Of a stretch of DNA of 64,000 bases, positions 8,655 to 19,630 are shown piece after piece. The notes below the pieces were generated by a model. The model did no database searches and had not been told where the DNA came from. It saw nothing but the letters and a program-made list of their open reading frames with translations. A program made the translations under genes and the position numbers. Source of the stretch: Symsagittifera roscoffensis (Eukaryota > Xenacoelomorpha > Acoela > Convolutidae). The DNA lies in contig NC_087067.1 of assembly GCF_963678635.1 (NCBI RefSeq), forward strand, positions 44,245,829-44,309,828. The letters are read 5' to 3'. Each line of letters begins with the position of its first letter. Position 1 is the first letter of the stretch.

Positions 8655-11174
8655 TTGGGACTAAATTTTCAGTGTTAACTCCCTGCTCCTAAACTCATCG
8701 CGCGTGTTCAAGCCCGGTTTCTCTTTCCTGATATGTATTGCCTCTAGTGTTAGCAATTTTGTTTGGTTGTTTGACCTATCTATAATTTCCCAACTAAGAT
8801 CTGCGCTATTTCCCTCAAGTTTGCATTGCTGAAGGTGGAGGCCTACCGGTGAGTCTGCTTTCTTATGTTCCTCAATTCTAGTGGTCAAATGTCGAACAGT
8901 TTGTCCGACATAGGTGGAAGTGCATCCACTACATGACAGTTTATAAACCACTCTTGACTTGAGGTCATTAGAAAATGCTGACTTCAGTGATGGTAAACAT
9001 GATTGTAGTTTTCTTGTGGTGAAAACCACTTGAACGTTCGTTAATTTTCGTAACCTGTTAGCAAAATATTGGCTCTGGTTACCTCTATATTGCACCATCA
9101 GCATTGGGGGCTTCTCATCCTTTGGTGATTGAACTGACAAACCCCTGTCACTATCCAGGGGCTTGCCTTTACCCTCGATGATCTTGCACAAGGCGTCTGA
9201 AGCCACCTTTGCGGACCAATTTTCCGGGTACAGATTTGTCAGCCATTGCGCCCTATTAGTTTCCATAGCCTTATCAAACTGCTCCCAGCTAGATGTACTC
9301 CTAAAAACCCTGTGTACAGTGCCTTGGATAACACTACGCTTATACTGAGTTGGGGCGCAGCTTCTATAGTTCAGTATAGTCCCTGTATCTGTTGGTTTTT
9401 GATACCAACTGCAAGTTACACGCCTATCCTGCGATACATTAATGTTCAAATCCAGGAACGGCAAAATCCCCTCCGAATTAGTTTTCTCTAGAGTGAACTG
9501 CAAATTTGGATGAAGAGAATTGGCGACATCGAGAAGACAACTCGGCTCCCCTCTGACTGTTCTAACAATGTCATCCACATACCTGAGGAACAATTTCACC
9601 TGGGGAGTATCCTTCTCCTTGTTCTTAGCTCGGCAGCAGCTTTCACAGTACCAGACTATCTCGGTTATTGATGCGTATACGTCATCGGATATTTTTCCGC
9701 ATTTTAGATGATACCAGTTTCGGCAACTCTCGCATTCAACCCCCTTTGATCTATACGTGACTTTCCTGCTGCAACATGGGCACAAGCCGTTTTTGTCATT
9801 AATTTGCTGTACCCCCGTTCCCACCGGTATTTGTTGTCGTAGAGCAAATTCGTATTCTTTCAGCCATAAGTTTGCCAGAATTACAGCGAGGGACGCGCCC
9901 ATTGCTAAACCATCAACTTGTACATACCATGAATCATTACACTTGAAATATACTTTGCTGACCGCCATATTCAAAAGCCTTTTCATGGTTGCTCTTTGAA
10001 TTTCAGGAGGAGACTCCTGGCTGTACAGCTTCTGTAAAGCAATTTCAATTGCCTCCTTCAGGGGAACGTTGGTGTACAAACTTTTCACATCAAGAGATAT
10101 TATGGTTTCATCCGGATCTAGAGCAATGTTTTCTATTTTTTCTCTAGCCTCTTTAGTATTGGTTTCTATATTTGCTCCATCGATGTTGTCAAAAAACTTT
10201 GCAAGCATTTTGTTAAGATTCTCATACGAGCTGCCGGGAAGTGATAGTACAGGTCGTAGGGGTGTCTCATCATTGTGTACCTTAGCTAAACCGTACAAAC
10301 GGGCGGGTTGCCCCCCTGTTGATCTCATCTTAGAATATAACTGATCACTTATCTCGTCTCTTTTGTTCATGGCTAGTAATTCTTTGTTAAGTTCTTTCTC
10401 AATTTTCAGTATGACCTCATCAGTGGTTGCATCTTTTTTCACAAACTGAGCAGATTGCAACAAGGATTCCAGCTTTGATTCATATGTTTGTTTCCTCATT
10501 ATGCAAAAACCAACCCCCTTATCAAAAGGCACAGCCATTAACCCATTATCTTTGAGATATTTCCTCGTTTTTTCAACGGCTTTGTCTCTTGGGGTTTGCC
10601 GTACGTTTTTTGCATATGCCTTTGCCGCGGCTTCTATTTCACATAACGTTTCACCAGATGTTTTTTGATTTTTCATTTGTGAGGGGAAAATGTCGATATC
10701 CGCCAAAAAATGTGTTTCGTTAAATTTGTCTCTAATTGGATGCTTGGGGCCCATTGATAGCACTTCATATACCCATTCAGGCAGTTCAATATTATCAAGT
10801 ACCTTAACTGATCGCTCATTTCTCCCCCCAAGAGGTTTATCTTGTCTCTCGGACAGTTTTTCTAACTTTTTTCTATGGTTTTCTGATGTTGTCTTTAAGC
10901 TTGCCTCAACTTGACGCCTCACGAATCGGAAAATGGATGCCCACCACTGTTTGTCAATTTCTTTTTGCACCAGTGATCTTGCTTTCCTTAGCATCTCCTC
11001 GTACCTTTTCCTATCCTCATTTGCCCTAGAAGTTTCAGTCCTTAGTAGTTTCAATTGAAAATTATCCGGTATTAGATCATTTTTCAGACAGTCCGGTATT
11101 AGATCGTTTTTCAGACATTTTCTCAGAAACTTCAGTCTATGTACAGATACTTGAACTTTTTGAAAGAATTTCAA
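8655..11174 (-). CDS. Penelope-like element polyprotein: RT with inserted PHD-like finger and GIY-YIG endonuclease
   Basis: A single minus-strand frame of 837 codons. Landmarks (approximate residues): RT-upstream block KVHNDETPLRPV (305); motif A SLDVKSLYTNVPL (360); motif B GLAMGASLAVILANLWL (425); a Cys/His insert CPCC...CESC...WYHLKC...WYCESC (463-517) that fits a PHD C4HC3 spacing; motif C RYVDDI (533); GIY-YIG endonuclease with CSGCTSTYVGQTVRHLTTR (740-760) and downstream EEH. PLEs use the endonuclease to nick DNA and prime reverse transcription. The frame opens just after a TAG with no ATG nearby (the first listed codon is TTG), so the true start is unclear. A 27-bp tandem duplication near 11062-11117 repeats CLKNDLIPD. 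All catalytic residues are present, so this is the most intact element in the window. Confidence 0.9.
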
Positions 11175-11318
11175 ATTTGTCTAACACAATTTTCCAAGTT
11201 AGTTTCCTTTTCAAAATTTGTCTGAGCCAAACTGCAGGCAAAAGTACTGTGGTCATTGTTTTGCAGGCCACGAGTAATGAAACTCACAAGGCACAAAGCA
11301 AAACAAATCACACTCTTC
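11175..11318 (-). other. Spacer between PLE ORF1 and ORF2
   Basis: This 144-bp spacer is in the same frame as both ORFs but contains TGA, TGA, TGA, TAA and TAG codons in that frame. It is either a true intercistronic gap, an unrecognised intron, or decayed coding sequence. Confidence 0.5.
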
Positions 11319-11957
11319 TCACCCCTGTCTTTGAAGCGCAGACACTTCTTCTGCCCTCAGCTTCTGCTCACGTCTTGCTTTCGCCTTCCTCCTTGTCTGT
11401 GATGGTCTCTGTTGTTTGCCCTTGATATTGCCAATCAGCTCTGACAGCCTTTCTTTGTGTGCCACTACCAATCGCAGAGATTTCAGCTCCAAATCAGCAC
11501 TCTGGTGCAGCTTCAAATATTCCTTGAGCTGCTCCGGGTTGTTTTGCTTGCTCTTGGAAAGTAGTCGTTTTGTAGCTGGAATAATGAGCACCCCTGTGCC
11601 GAGAAGCTGACCTAACAAGTCGGGCGTTCCTTCCCTTCTGCAATAAACGATCGCCAATATCTGCTGCTTCTTCGTCTTCAAATAGTTTGTCAGCTCCTCG
11701 ACACCGGCTGGGCGATAGTTGTTTGTTCTGTGGCTGCTAATGGTGTTGTTCACCACGTCGTGCCACACAACCACTTTTTTCTCTTTCAGTGGACTGTCTT
11801 CCAGTAGTCGTCGGAGGTTCTTTCCTTGGTTCAGCAAGTTGTTATTAAGGGATAGGCCAGGAATTGCTGTAACAAGGCTCTCGTATTGCTTTTTTTCCCC
11901 TGTGTTAAGGGTGTTGATGCTGTGGAACAGGGAGCTAGCTGCTACAATATGAAACAT
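11319..11957 (-). CDS. PLE upstream ORF1, 212 codons, uncharacterised
   Basis: It starts at a real ATG (11957) and ends in TGA at 11319, upstream of and in frame with the RT/endonuclease ORF. The central block VVVWHDVVNNTISSHRTNNY followed by LAIVYCRREGTPDLLGQL and IPATKRLLSKSK has alternating strand/helix character; the block recalls uncharacterised invertebrate proteins often found beside retroelements, but I cannot name a domain. The C-terminus is strongly basic (QTRRKAKARREQKLR), suitable for RNA binding. Its position between the 5' tail repeat and the RT ORF suggests it belongs to the element. A captured host fragment is the alternative. Confidence 0.55.
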   Translation of the reverse strand: MFHIVAASSLFHSINTLNTGEKKQYESLVTAIPGLSLNNNLLNQGKNLRRLLEDSPLKEKKVVVWHDVVNNTISSHRTNNYRPAGVEELTNYLKTKKQQILAIVYCRREGTPDLLGQLLGTGVLIIPATKRLLSKSKQNNPEQLKEYLKLHQSADLELKSLRLVVAHKERLSELIGNIKGKQQRPSQTRRKAKARREQKLRAEEVSALQRQG

Positions 11958-12158
11958 TTCGGTAACTCAAATAAAAATCGGCCATTTTTTACGTATCGAT
12001 AAAAAAAACAGATATAAAAATTCTCATTACATTGATGAAAATCATTAAAAATTTTTATACTGGCCCTTTAATGGGAAAACAGTTGGAATTTCAAGCTCTT
12101 CGCTTTTTGGTTTATCAAGAATTTACAAGTAAAATTGAAGAAATTTTTGCAAAAAAAG

Positions 12159-13039
12159 TAAATTTCAAACGTTTTCGCAACTATGTGCATCGTCAGGATT
12201 TTTACAATAAACAACTCTAAATGACGATAAAACATCAAATTACAAATGTTATTTACAATAAATCACATACAATTTGGTTCTAAACCATCATGATAAAAAA
12301 TTAGCCAATCACAGTTGACCTCTAAATTACTATTAAGATTAAAATACTTTTAACCTCTAAAATTAATTAAACATGTTAAAATTAATTTGTCTGGAAGTTT
12401 CTGAGTCATAATTTCGATTTAGACATGTACGTTTTGAATAAAAAATCAAAAATATTTTGGGACTAAATTTTCAGTGTTAACTAATTTTCAGTTGCGTGTT
12501 CGACATTTGACCACTAGAATTGAGGAACATAAGAAAGCAGCCTCACCGGTAGGCCTCCACCTTCAGCAATGCCAACTTGAGGGAAATAGCGCAGATCTTA
12601 GTTGGGAAATTATAGATAGGTCAAACAACCAAACAAAATTGCTAACACTAGAGGCAATACATATCAGGAAAGAGAAACCGGGCTTGAACACGCGCGATGA
12701 GTTTAGGAGCAGGGAGTTAACACTGAAAATTTAGTCCCAAAATATTTTTGGTTTTTTATTCAAAACGTACATGTCTAAATCGAAATTATGACTCAGAAAC
12801 TTCCAGACAAATTAATTTTAAAATGTTTAATTAATTTTAGAGGTTAAAAGTATTTTAATCTTAATAGTAATTTAGAGGTCAACTGTGATTGGCTAATTTT
12901 TTATCATGATGGTTTAGAACCAAATTGTATGTGATTTATTGTAAATAACATTTGTAAATTGATGTTTTATCGTCATTTAGAGTTGTTTATTGTAAAAATC
13001 CTGACGATGCACATAGTTGCGAAAACGTTTGAAATTTAC
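12159..13039. repeat. 324-bp inverted repeat formed by two PLE tails (pLTR-like)
   Basis: The left arm 12159-12482 and right arm 12716-13039 are near-identical reverse complements of 324 bp each, separated by 233 bp. Each arm runs from the end of the PLE coding region (GTTAACACTGAAAATTTAG) through the 3' tail to the hammerhead-like end (CGAAAACGTTTGAAATTTAC). On the minus strand the left arm sits upstream of ORF1, so it acts as the 5' tail copy of the intact element. Head-to-head partial copies of this sort are typical of PLE insertions. Confidence 0.85.
12489..12734 (+). pseudogene. 5'-truncated inverted PLE fragment (GIY-YIG C-terminus)
   Basis: The + strand encodes RHLTTRIEEHKKAASPVGLH and continues to the PLE stop codon, nearly identical to the C-terminal 80 residues of the minus-strand copy. 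Everything upstream of the GIY-YIG block is absent, so it cannot make an active protein. It is followed directly by the right tail arm. Confidence 0.85.
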
Positions 13040-13850
13040 TTTTTAACAAAAATTTCTTTATTTCTATATTATATTATCTCGTGTCGAGTTGCGTGTTCTT
13101 ATTAAAGAAACGTAACACGTATCGAGTTTAATTGTAAGGACATCAAAACTTATCATCAACTTTTTTATATCATTATCACTTCCACAACTAGAAACTTCCA
13201 AGGTTTTTGACTGGAATACGTGATGAAGGGACTCCTGACTGTAACCTCGGTTACTTTAATATCATTGACCTTCTGTTTACCGTTGACGGGACCAGCGGAT
13301 GCATAGGTGGCCTCTCATGCCAATATTGCTGATTTCTTAAAATTTAACTTAAGATTAAATTGAGAAAAAAGTCTGAATTATTACGCTGGATTATGAATCT
13401 TATTTATGTTTTCATTGATGAATTTGGTGATTTTGCAATTGAAACTGTTTCAAATGTTTTTAAATATGAAAAGAGCAGTTGTATGCTGTCGGCCATTTTA
13501 AAGTTTTGCTCACAAAGATCTGAAACCCAGTAGTTTTGGTGATCTGTTTATTTTAGTTTTGTGTAAAATCAAAATTATTTTTATCGTTTAAATTTTGAAA
13601 TCGGAAGCGTTGTGGATTCCCGCGTCTTTTTACGGTGGCCTTAACTTTGCTGTTTTTCCGTATATATGTACAAGGAACTTTATTTTCACTAACATGTTTA
13701 AAGCAATGCCTAACACATTGGCTCTTTTGCCCTATGATCATTTGGCTTTCTGACTGGCTTATCAGTAGATCCATTCTCGCCAGTTATATACTTTGTGTTG
13801 AAAATGGCCTGTTCCGTTTCATTTCAGAAAAACTATGCTACATTAAGTGA
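13040..13850. other. Intergenic stretch upstream of the PQ-loop gene
   Basis: No coding sequence is recognised. A short imperfect palindrome (CGTGTCGAG ... AACACGTATCGAG) lies near 13080-13130. TTTCATTTCAG at 13816-13826 could be the acceptor of a 5' UTR exon for the gene starting at 13851. Confidence 0.35.
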
Positions 13851-14840
13851 ATGTCCGTTTTCAAAAAAGATTCACCTCTAAATTCTATTGAAAGCAACTC
13901 CAATCGAAACCTTTTTGTTCATCCGAAAGTGGCCCCTATTTTTCCGCAACACGAACTTGCGGAGACGGTGTCTAATGTACCCTCGTTCCATATCAGTCAG
14001 TCTATAGTGCCTCAGTCCCTGCTATCGTTGGTTCCACTGAGTATGTCATCAATCGCCTTCCTTGCCCATATTTTCAAGTGCCTTGCCATATTTGGAATGG
14101 TAATTGGCGGAGTGGTAGTGTTCATTCCACAATATCTTCAGATCCAGAAAACGGGTAACGCAGAAGGTTTCAGTACACATGTATGTCTAATTCTAATTTG
14201 TTCCAATATTTTGCGCCTCTGTTTTTGGTTCGCTGTCAGATTCGAGACTCCTCTTTTGCTGCAGAGCATATTCGTAACAATTGGGATGTTAGCAATGCAA
14301 GAGCTGTGCGTTAGATGTCGATTAAATACCACGCTGGTTTCTTCAAAACAAAGAAGAAAGAGATTTTCTGACATGGACTGGGATTATTTCTGGCAGTGGT
14401 CTTACTTTTCAGATTATCTAATTTTTCTGGCTATTCTTACTGCATTTTTAGCATTCCTCACAAACCTTTTTATCCAATCAGAACTCTTTGTTCACACCCT
14501 TGGTTTTGTTGCTCTATGCATGGAGGCCTCACTTCTGCTACCCCAGCTGATACGCAACTTCGAAAGAAAATCGACACTGGGGCTATCTGTGAAAATGGTA
14601 GTTATGATGTTATGTGGCGACATTTTCAAAACTTTGTATTACTTTACGAGGAACACGCCTAGTCAATTCTACATTTGCTCTAGCCTGCAATGTACAGTAG
14701 ACATAGCTATTCTGTACCAAGTTTGCTACTATGCTCCTTCTTATGTCGTTCAAGGCGCAGACGACATTCACTACAGTCGACTTCAGGTTGACCCGCTGCA
14801 CAGTTCAATGACAGTCGATTCGTGTTCTTCTGATAGCTAA
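13851..14840 (+). CDS. SLC66A2: SLC66A2-like PQ-loop membrane protein, intronless
   Basis: A 329-residue protein starting at the first ATG after in-frame stops. Two PQ-loop repeats are visible: FIPQYLQIQKTGNAEGFSTH (about residues 98-117) and LLPQLIRNFERKSTLGLS (about 230-247), each with the Pro-Gln that kinks the first helix of a triple-helix bundle. The segment WDYFWQWSYFSDYL before repeat 2 matches the FWQWSSFSDY block of vertebrate PQLC1/SLC66A2. About seven hydrophobic segments are present. It has an extra N-terminal stretch of about 65 residues relative to the ~271-residue human protein. Family members are endolysosomal or Golgi transporters; SLC66A2 is reported to act on phospholipid/endosomal trafficking. 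There is no intron in the coding region, unlike the other large genes here. The final Ser/Asp-rich tail is variable. Confidence 0.9.
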   Translation: MSVFKKDSPLNSIESNSNRNLFVHPKVAPIFPQHELAETVSNVPSFHISQSIVPQSLLSLVPLSMSSIAFLAHIFKCLAIFGMVIGGVVVFIPQYLQIQKTGNAEGFSTHVCLILICSNILRLCFWFAVRFETPLLLQSIFVTIGMLAMQELCVRCRLNTTLVSSKQRRKRFSDMDWDYFWQWSYFSDYLIFLAILTAFLAFLTNLFIQSELFVHTLGFVALCMEASLLLPQLIRNFERKSTLGLSVKMVVMMLCGDIFKTLYYFTRNTPSQFYICSSLQCTVDIAILYQVCYYAPSYVVQGADDIHYSRLQVDPLHSSMTVDSCSSDS

Positions 14841-15778
14841 TTTCAACTGAATCTTTACAAAATTATTTTACTGAAATAGCCCAATGCTTCTACTAACAAT
14901 TTTATGCTTTTGTAGATAAATGATTAATTTACTAATAGTTTAGTCAATTAAATTTTATTGGTTCTGAGAGTACTGGTACTGGTCAAGTAATTTTTAAGCA
15001 ACGATTTTTGCACTTGTCTTAGTAAGTGTTTTAGTCGGATACTGGATTTTTGTTCTGGATCAGTTTTGCCTTATTTTTGAGCTGGTTTGCTGATATGCTC
15101 ATTTTCTCAAAGGTTTTTGTTGGCTAACTGACTTATCTCAGATACCATGTTTTAATATGTCTGTATTCAAAGTTGGATTTTCGAGAAAAACCTTTTTGTC
15201 GGCAAAATTGTTTTTAACGGCTTCAGTTGTCAGTGGTGTGATCGGAGAGGTAATATCAGTACTAGGATGTTTTTAATTTTCAAAAGTTGTCTGCTCAAAA
15301 GTTTGCACAAGTACGGTTTATTCTTTTCTCATGACTGTTTTGTTCGGTTAGTTGAGTGTTAATGAACGAAGGGAAGATATGTATTTAGGTAATATTATTC
15401 TTATCCTTTTTTTAAAAGAAATTATCAGAAATTGGTTCGATTTATGATTTTTTAAAGTTCAATTGTGATTCACTTGCTAAAAGAAAGTGCTTCTACGCTC
15501 TGCAATAACGAAAGTTAAATGGCGCAAAAAATATGGTAGAATCTATAAATTATTTAATTGAGCAAGACACTTAGCCGTGTTGAAGAATTATACGCTATAT
15601 CTACATATTTTAGCTAGTCTATCTTTACAAAGCTATACTGTGCAAATAGGTTCAAACGCTACTGCTATACTGGGGATTTTCATCTAGCATCCATTTTGTG
15701 CCTATTCGCATAGTTTTTTTTTTCAATCGTGCATAAAAAACCATGTTTTGCTATGTCTTATTTCATCTCTTTTACTCT
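14841..15778. other. 3' flank of the PQ-loop gene, no gene seen
   Basis: T-rich non-coding sequence. I see no canonical AATAAA close to the stop and no open frame with recognisable content. Confidence 0.4.
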
Positions 15779-17340
15779 TACGATATGCAAGGGTATTGTA
15801 ATCGGGTACTAGACTTTGACAGAATGGTCAAAATTATTAATAGTAAATTTAGGTTAAGCTCATATTATATTCAATTTTTTTTGCGTCTACGGCTCTTTTA
15901 GCCCTGAAATTATCTTCAAAAATGCGATTTGTTGATTTCAACGTTCAATTCATCTACTCTCACTTAAACTCAGAGCTTGTATTGAGATATCACTTCGTCC
16001 CCCGTTTAAGCCCTTTTTACATGATTATAATAATAAGCACTAACTTTACATGGTGAAGCTTTCCGCAACTTCACATTTTTTCAAAAGTTTTTCAACTATT
16101 TTTTATGACAGCTTTGAACTGTTACTGTTGAAAAGGTCTTTTTTCCTTGTTTATTTTAAAAAGAAATCTTTAAAAGAAATTTTTTCTCCAGCTTACGGTT
16201 GGTTATTATTCTTGCGATGAGCAAGAGTCTTCCAATCGGGTGCTAGATTGCTACAGTAAATAACTTTCTAGACTCACCTATATACTTTTTTTATCAAGTT
16301 AATTTCCTTCATCTATCCGGCGCATCTGGCATAAAGGTAACACATCCGCTTGAGACGGCAAAGGCCTCCGGTTCGAATCCGGCGGAGACATGTTTATTTT
16401 GCAAACTTGAGTGTTTGCAATTTCGGATTTTCACCCATCTGTTAATTTTTGTCGGCTTAGTTCTCGCAGACCGATTTTTTTTGAAGGTTCAGCTTTCTTC
16501 TAATTTGCTCTAACACCCATGCTTGACGACAAGCGCGGAAGTTCAATTCCAGTCGGGACCTCTTTTTAGCAAACAGAAAACTTTGAATATTTCAAATTTT
16601 TGTCCCTCTGCTGAATTTTGCCGATTCAGAACATCAATGCCGTGGTTTTAATTTGAGAAGTTTTTCCTAAGAAACGTTCGTCATACCGATTTCTATTTGA
16701 TATTCTAAAAAGCCTTTCGAAGTTTCACGTTTGTTTCTGTTTTTTCAAAAGACTTTTTTTTTAAAGATTTTTGAGCAGGTTTTTGTTTAAAAGATTTTTT
16801 CCTATTTAAGATTAAAAAGAGTTCACCTAAAGAAACGTTTTCTCGAGTTTCCGGTTTGTATCTGTTTTCATTGTCAAAACCTGTTTTCATAAAGAGTGAT
16901 TGATTTTAACTATATTTCTATTTTTAAATATTGTTAAGACACTTATTTAAATCGTCTTTTAAGTTTTTTCCAGGATAAAGACTTAGATATTTTACCTTCG
17001 ATCCAGTTTTCTCAATTTGTTTTGTTACTACAATTCGACAATTTTTAGGGCTGTGTATTCATTGTTATGAAATATTTTTCAAAATAAATGGTTTGTTGTT
17101 TCTTTGTTCATTGACACAAACTATCTGTTTACTATGTTTCCTTGTGATCTTATTACAGTCGCCAGAGCAAGTGTATTGTACTCGGAACTAGACATTTTCC
17201 TATAAACAACTATTCTTACAAATTTTCAACGTGGTGAATTATTTAACCTTGACAACCTCCAGGCTACTTTCAACTTAGACTAGGGAAAACGACGTTGCTT
17301 AAGCCACCTAAGGTTGGCAGTTCGGGTGACGGCCGGATTT
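15779..17340 (+). repeat. Dispersed family E copies with tRNA-like segments
   Basis: Three copies of a module resembling TTGCGATAAGCAAGGGTATTG followed by CGGGTACTAGACTTTT and TAAACAACTTT occur at 15779-15830, 16203-16265 and 17150-17215, with others at 22545-22625 and 51778-51870. In two of the three cases here a tRNA-like stretch with a B-box-like GTTCGAATCC or GCAGTTCGGG follows within 60-120 bp and is succeeded by a T-run (16319-16390, 17283-17350). This suggests a composite tRNA-derived SINE. Confidence 0.55.
16319..16390 (+). pseudogene. tRNA-like sequence, not a functional tRNA
   Basis: It has an A-box-like TGGCATAAAGG, an anticodon-loop-like CTTGAGA closed by CCG/CGG (would read UGA, Ser) and a good B box GGTTCGAATCC. 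The 5' seven bases do not pair with the 3' GGAGACA and the anticodon stem has only three pairs, so the cloverleaf fails. A second B-box-like piece (AGTTCAATTCC) follows near 16533. Confidence 0.45.
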
Positions 17341-19630
17341 GTTTTTTTTTTTTAAATATACAATTGAAAATTTTTACCGGTTAAAATTGATTTGTCGGTG
17401 TCGGATTTTGTTTAGCTGCTCAGTTTTTGTTGGCTTAGATTCTTCTTGTGCTGTAAGCAAGTATCATAAGTATCATGTTAGTTGCAATTGTTGTTCATTC
17501 TTCATTAAAATCATTTTTTTTCCGGCTCAGTTCGTATCTGCTCAAAGGTTGCAGGCTTTGTTTCCTCTTCGTAAGTTTTGTCAAGTTGCTAATTTGATAT
17601 TCAGTCTGACTATTTGCCTAGAATGAAATTCTATCGAAACTTACGAATATAAAACTTTGGTAGACTTAGTTTTTGTCAACATTTTTTTTTCATTAATGGT
17701 TTTTATGTGTGTTGTATCGCAAATGGTGCAAAGCTCTGTGTTAACCTCTGTGTTAAGCTTCCAATCGAAAAAATATGCACTGATGAATGTCAATTTACGT
17801 CAAGAATTGAATGTGGACTTCGCCAGAAACTACAAAGTTGTCAAAAAAATTTCTGTAGTTTTCAATAACTCCACGTCTGTGCGATATTGTGCGAGAAGCT
17901 ACAATATATTTTCGTTAATGTTTGCTTGGGTTTGTTAACAGATGTTTTTCGGCTCAACGAAAGTATACCCAAATTTTGGCGGATTATTTACGGTATCATA
18001 AGTTTTGTTTCAATGCTAGTTTAAGACTGGCAGTTGAGCAATTGTGTGAAAAATTCCGACGAGTCAAAAAATGTTGATAGAACTATTTTATAACATTTTT
18101 TAAAGTTTTTTTTTGACATAAAAGGCTTCATCTAGTTTTTTTGTCGGCGAGCTTGCTTTCTATGTTAAATGTTTTGCATGTGGTACGAAGCTCTATTTCG
18201 TTTCTGGTTAATAGTTTTTGCTTCTCTGAAAAAAGACAATCAATCAAAGATAAACAGAACTTCGCTTACAAAATGAACTGGTACCATATATGCACTGGCG
18301 AATATCAATTTACATCAAGAATTGAATGTGGACTTCACCAGAAACTACATAATTATCGACAAACTTTCTGTAGTTTTCAATAACTCCACGTCTGGCGCAG
18401 CTGTATTAAATCTTATAATCTGTCGTTGATTATGCTAGTTTTTAAAATTAGTTTGCATGTGGTTTATCATAGACAAAATGTCCACTATTATGATATTAAA
18501 TGTTCATTTTTTTCACGCTTATGTGATACCCGATAGAATGAATGAAACAGTTGAACTCATTGTGTCGATTTGTTTCCGTGCTTCCCAACTGCTTTAATTT
18601 GGTATAAGAGCAGAAGTTGGTATTCTATTTTTAATTTCTGACGGAATTTGAAAAGTATTGTAATCTCTATTTTTGTTACTTGACGTCAGAAGGATTAGAT
18701 GGTTCGTTTAATATTTTGCACCGCACACAATGTAAAGCGTATTTTCTTGCTTCGGGCCAAATTGCATCAGCTAAATATTCAGGTGTTTAAATAAAGGTCA
18801 TCCTGTCATATATAAATACACCTGAGAAAATTTGCTTTGTATTTTGATCAAATTGCTTGTATTACTCAGACTGATTGTAATAATTGATAAAACATTTGAC
18901 GATCAAGACTTCAAGTGTATATTTTTATTTTGAACCAGATTCGCAGGTACTGCGATATATTTTTTTCAATCGGTAAGTGACTAAAGCTCTTAATATTATA
19001 CACAAAGTGCCGTAATAAAGGTGGGGCGAAACGTGCGATGGGCGGTGCTAGGTAAATATTGCGACAGGGCATTAAGAAGACAAGACATAAAGACGACAAG
19101 ACATTAAGACGACAACTAAGTGTTTATAATCGTAAAATGAGCAGTTAGAATTTAAGCGGTTTAAAGTTCTCAGAAATACAATGTGGAGACTTGCGTGTAG
19201 CGTCATCTTAAAGTCTCATCAAAAACGGCTGTCGTCTTAACGGCTGTCGTCTTATTTGCTGGTCACCGTGAGGGGCAAAACATGCCCCATTCCTTTTGGT
19301 CCTTGTCGAGAAAATTTTTTCAATTCATGAGTTTGAACAAGACTCCTGCCCTCAGGGTTGCCAACTGGTTACTTTTTATTAAATAGTTTTTAGTTATTAG
19401 GTTTTATGTTCAAGTTCTTGTTTTGATTTTTTAGCAGTAATTGAATAATAACCTTTTTTTTAAAAAAAATAGTTGGAAGCCCCGCCTGCCCTATATTTTT
19501 GATTTCGAGTATCAAAAAAGAATTCTCTAAGCTGTACTTATTGTGAAATTGCTTTTGTTTCAGTCTGGCTAAATGAATCTGTAGTAGCACAGATCAGAAA
19601 TCCCTAGCAACTATGACTTTGAACTAGACT
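17341..19630. repeat. Non-coding repeats including a 100-bp direct repeat (family G)
   Basis: Segments 17787-17880 and 18300-18395 are direct repeats sharing GTCAAGAATTGAATGTGGAC-type sequence (ACGTC in the first copy, ACATC in the second), then CCAGAAACTACA and TTTCTGTAGTTTTCAATAAC and ending in CTCCACGTCT; the internal CAGAAACTACA / TGTAGTTTTC can pair. Degenerate versions of the terminal hairpin motif (CTCTGTGT) lie near 17706-17755. No gene is recognised; open frames here are short and without similarity to anything I know. Confidence 0.45.
19072..19250. repeat. Short repeated AAGACGACA units with complementary partners
   Basis: Around 19072-19118 the unit CATTAAGACGACAAG or a variant occurs three times; at 19229-19250 GGCTGTCGTCTTA occurs twice in tandem. 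The two sets are reverse complements at TGTCGTCTTA, so the region could fold. Confidence 0.45.

Noticed and set aside
16319-16390. Functional tRNA-Ser(TGA)
   Set aside because: The acceptor strands do not pair and the anticodon stem has only three pairs; only the B box is good.
17339-18383. Plus-strand open frames of 80-95 codons
   Set aside because: T-rich, Phe/Leu-rich peptides from low-complexity sequence; part is a direct repeat with no coding conservation between copies.
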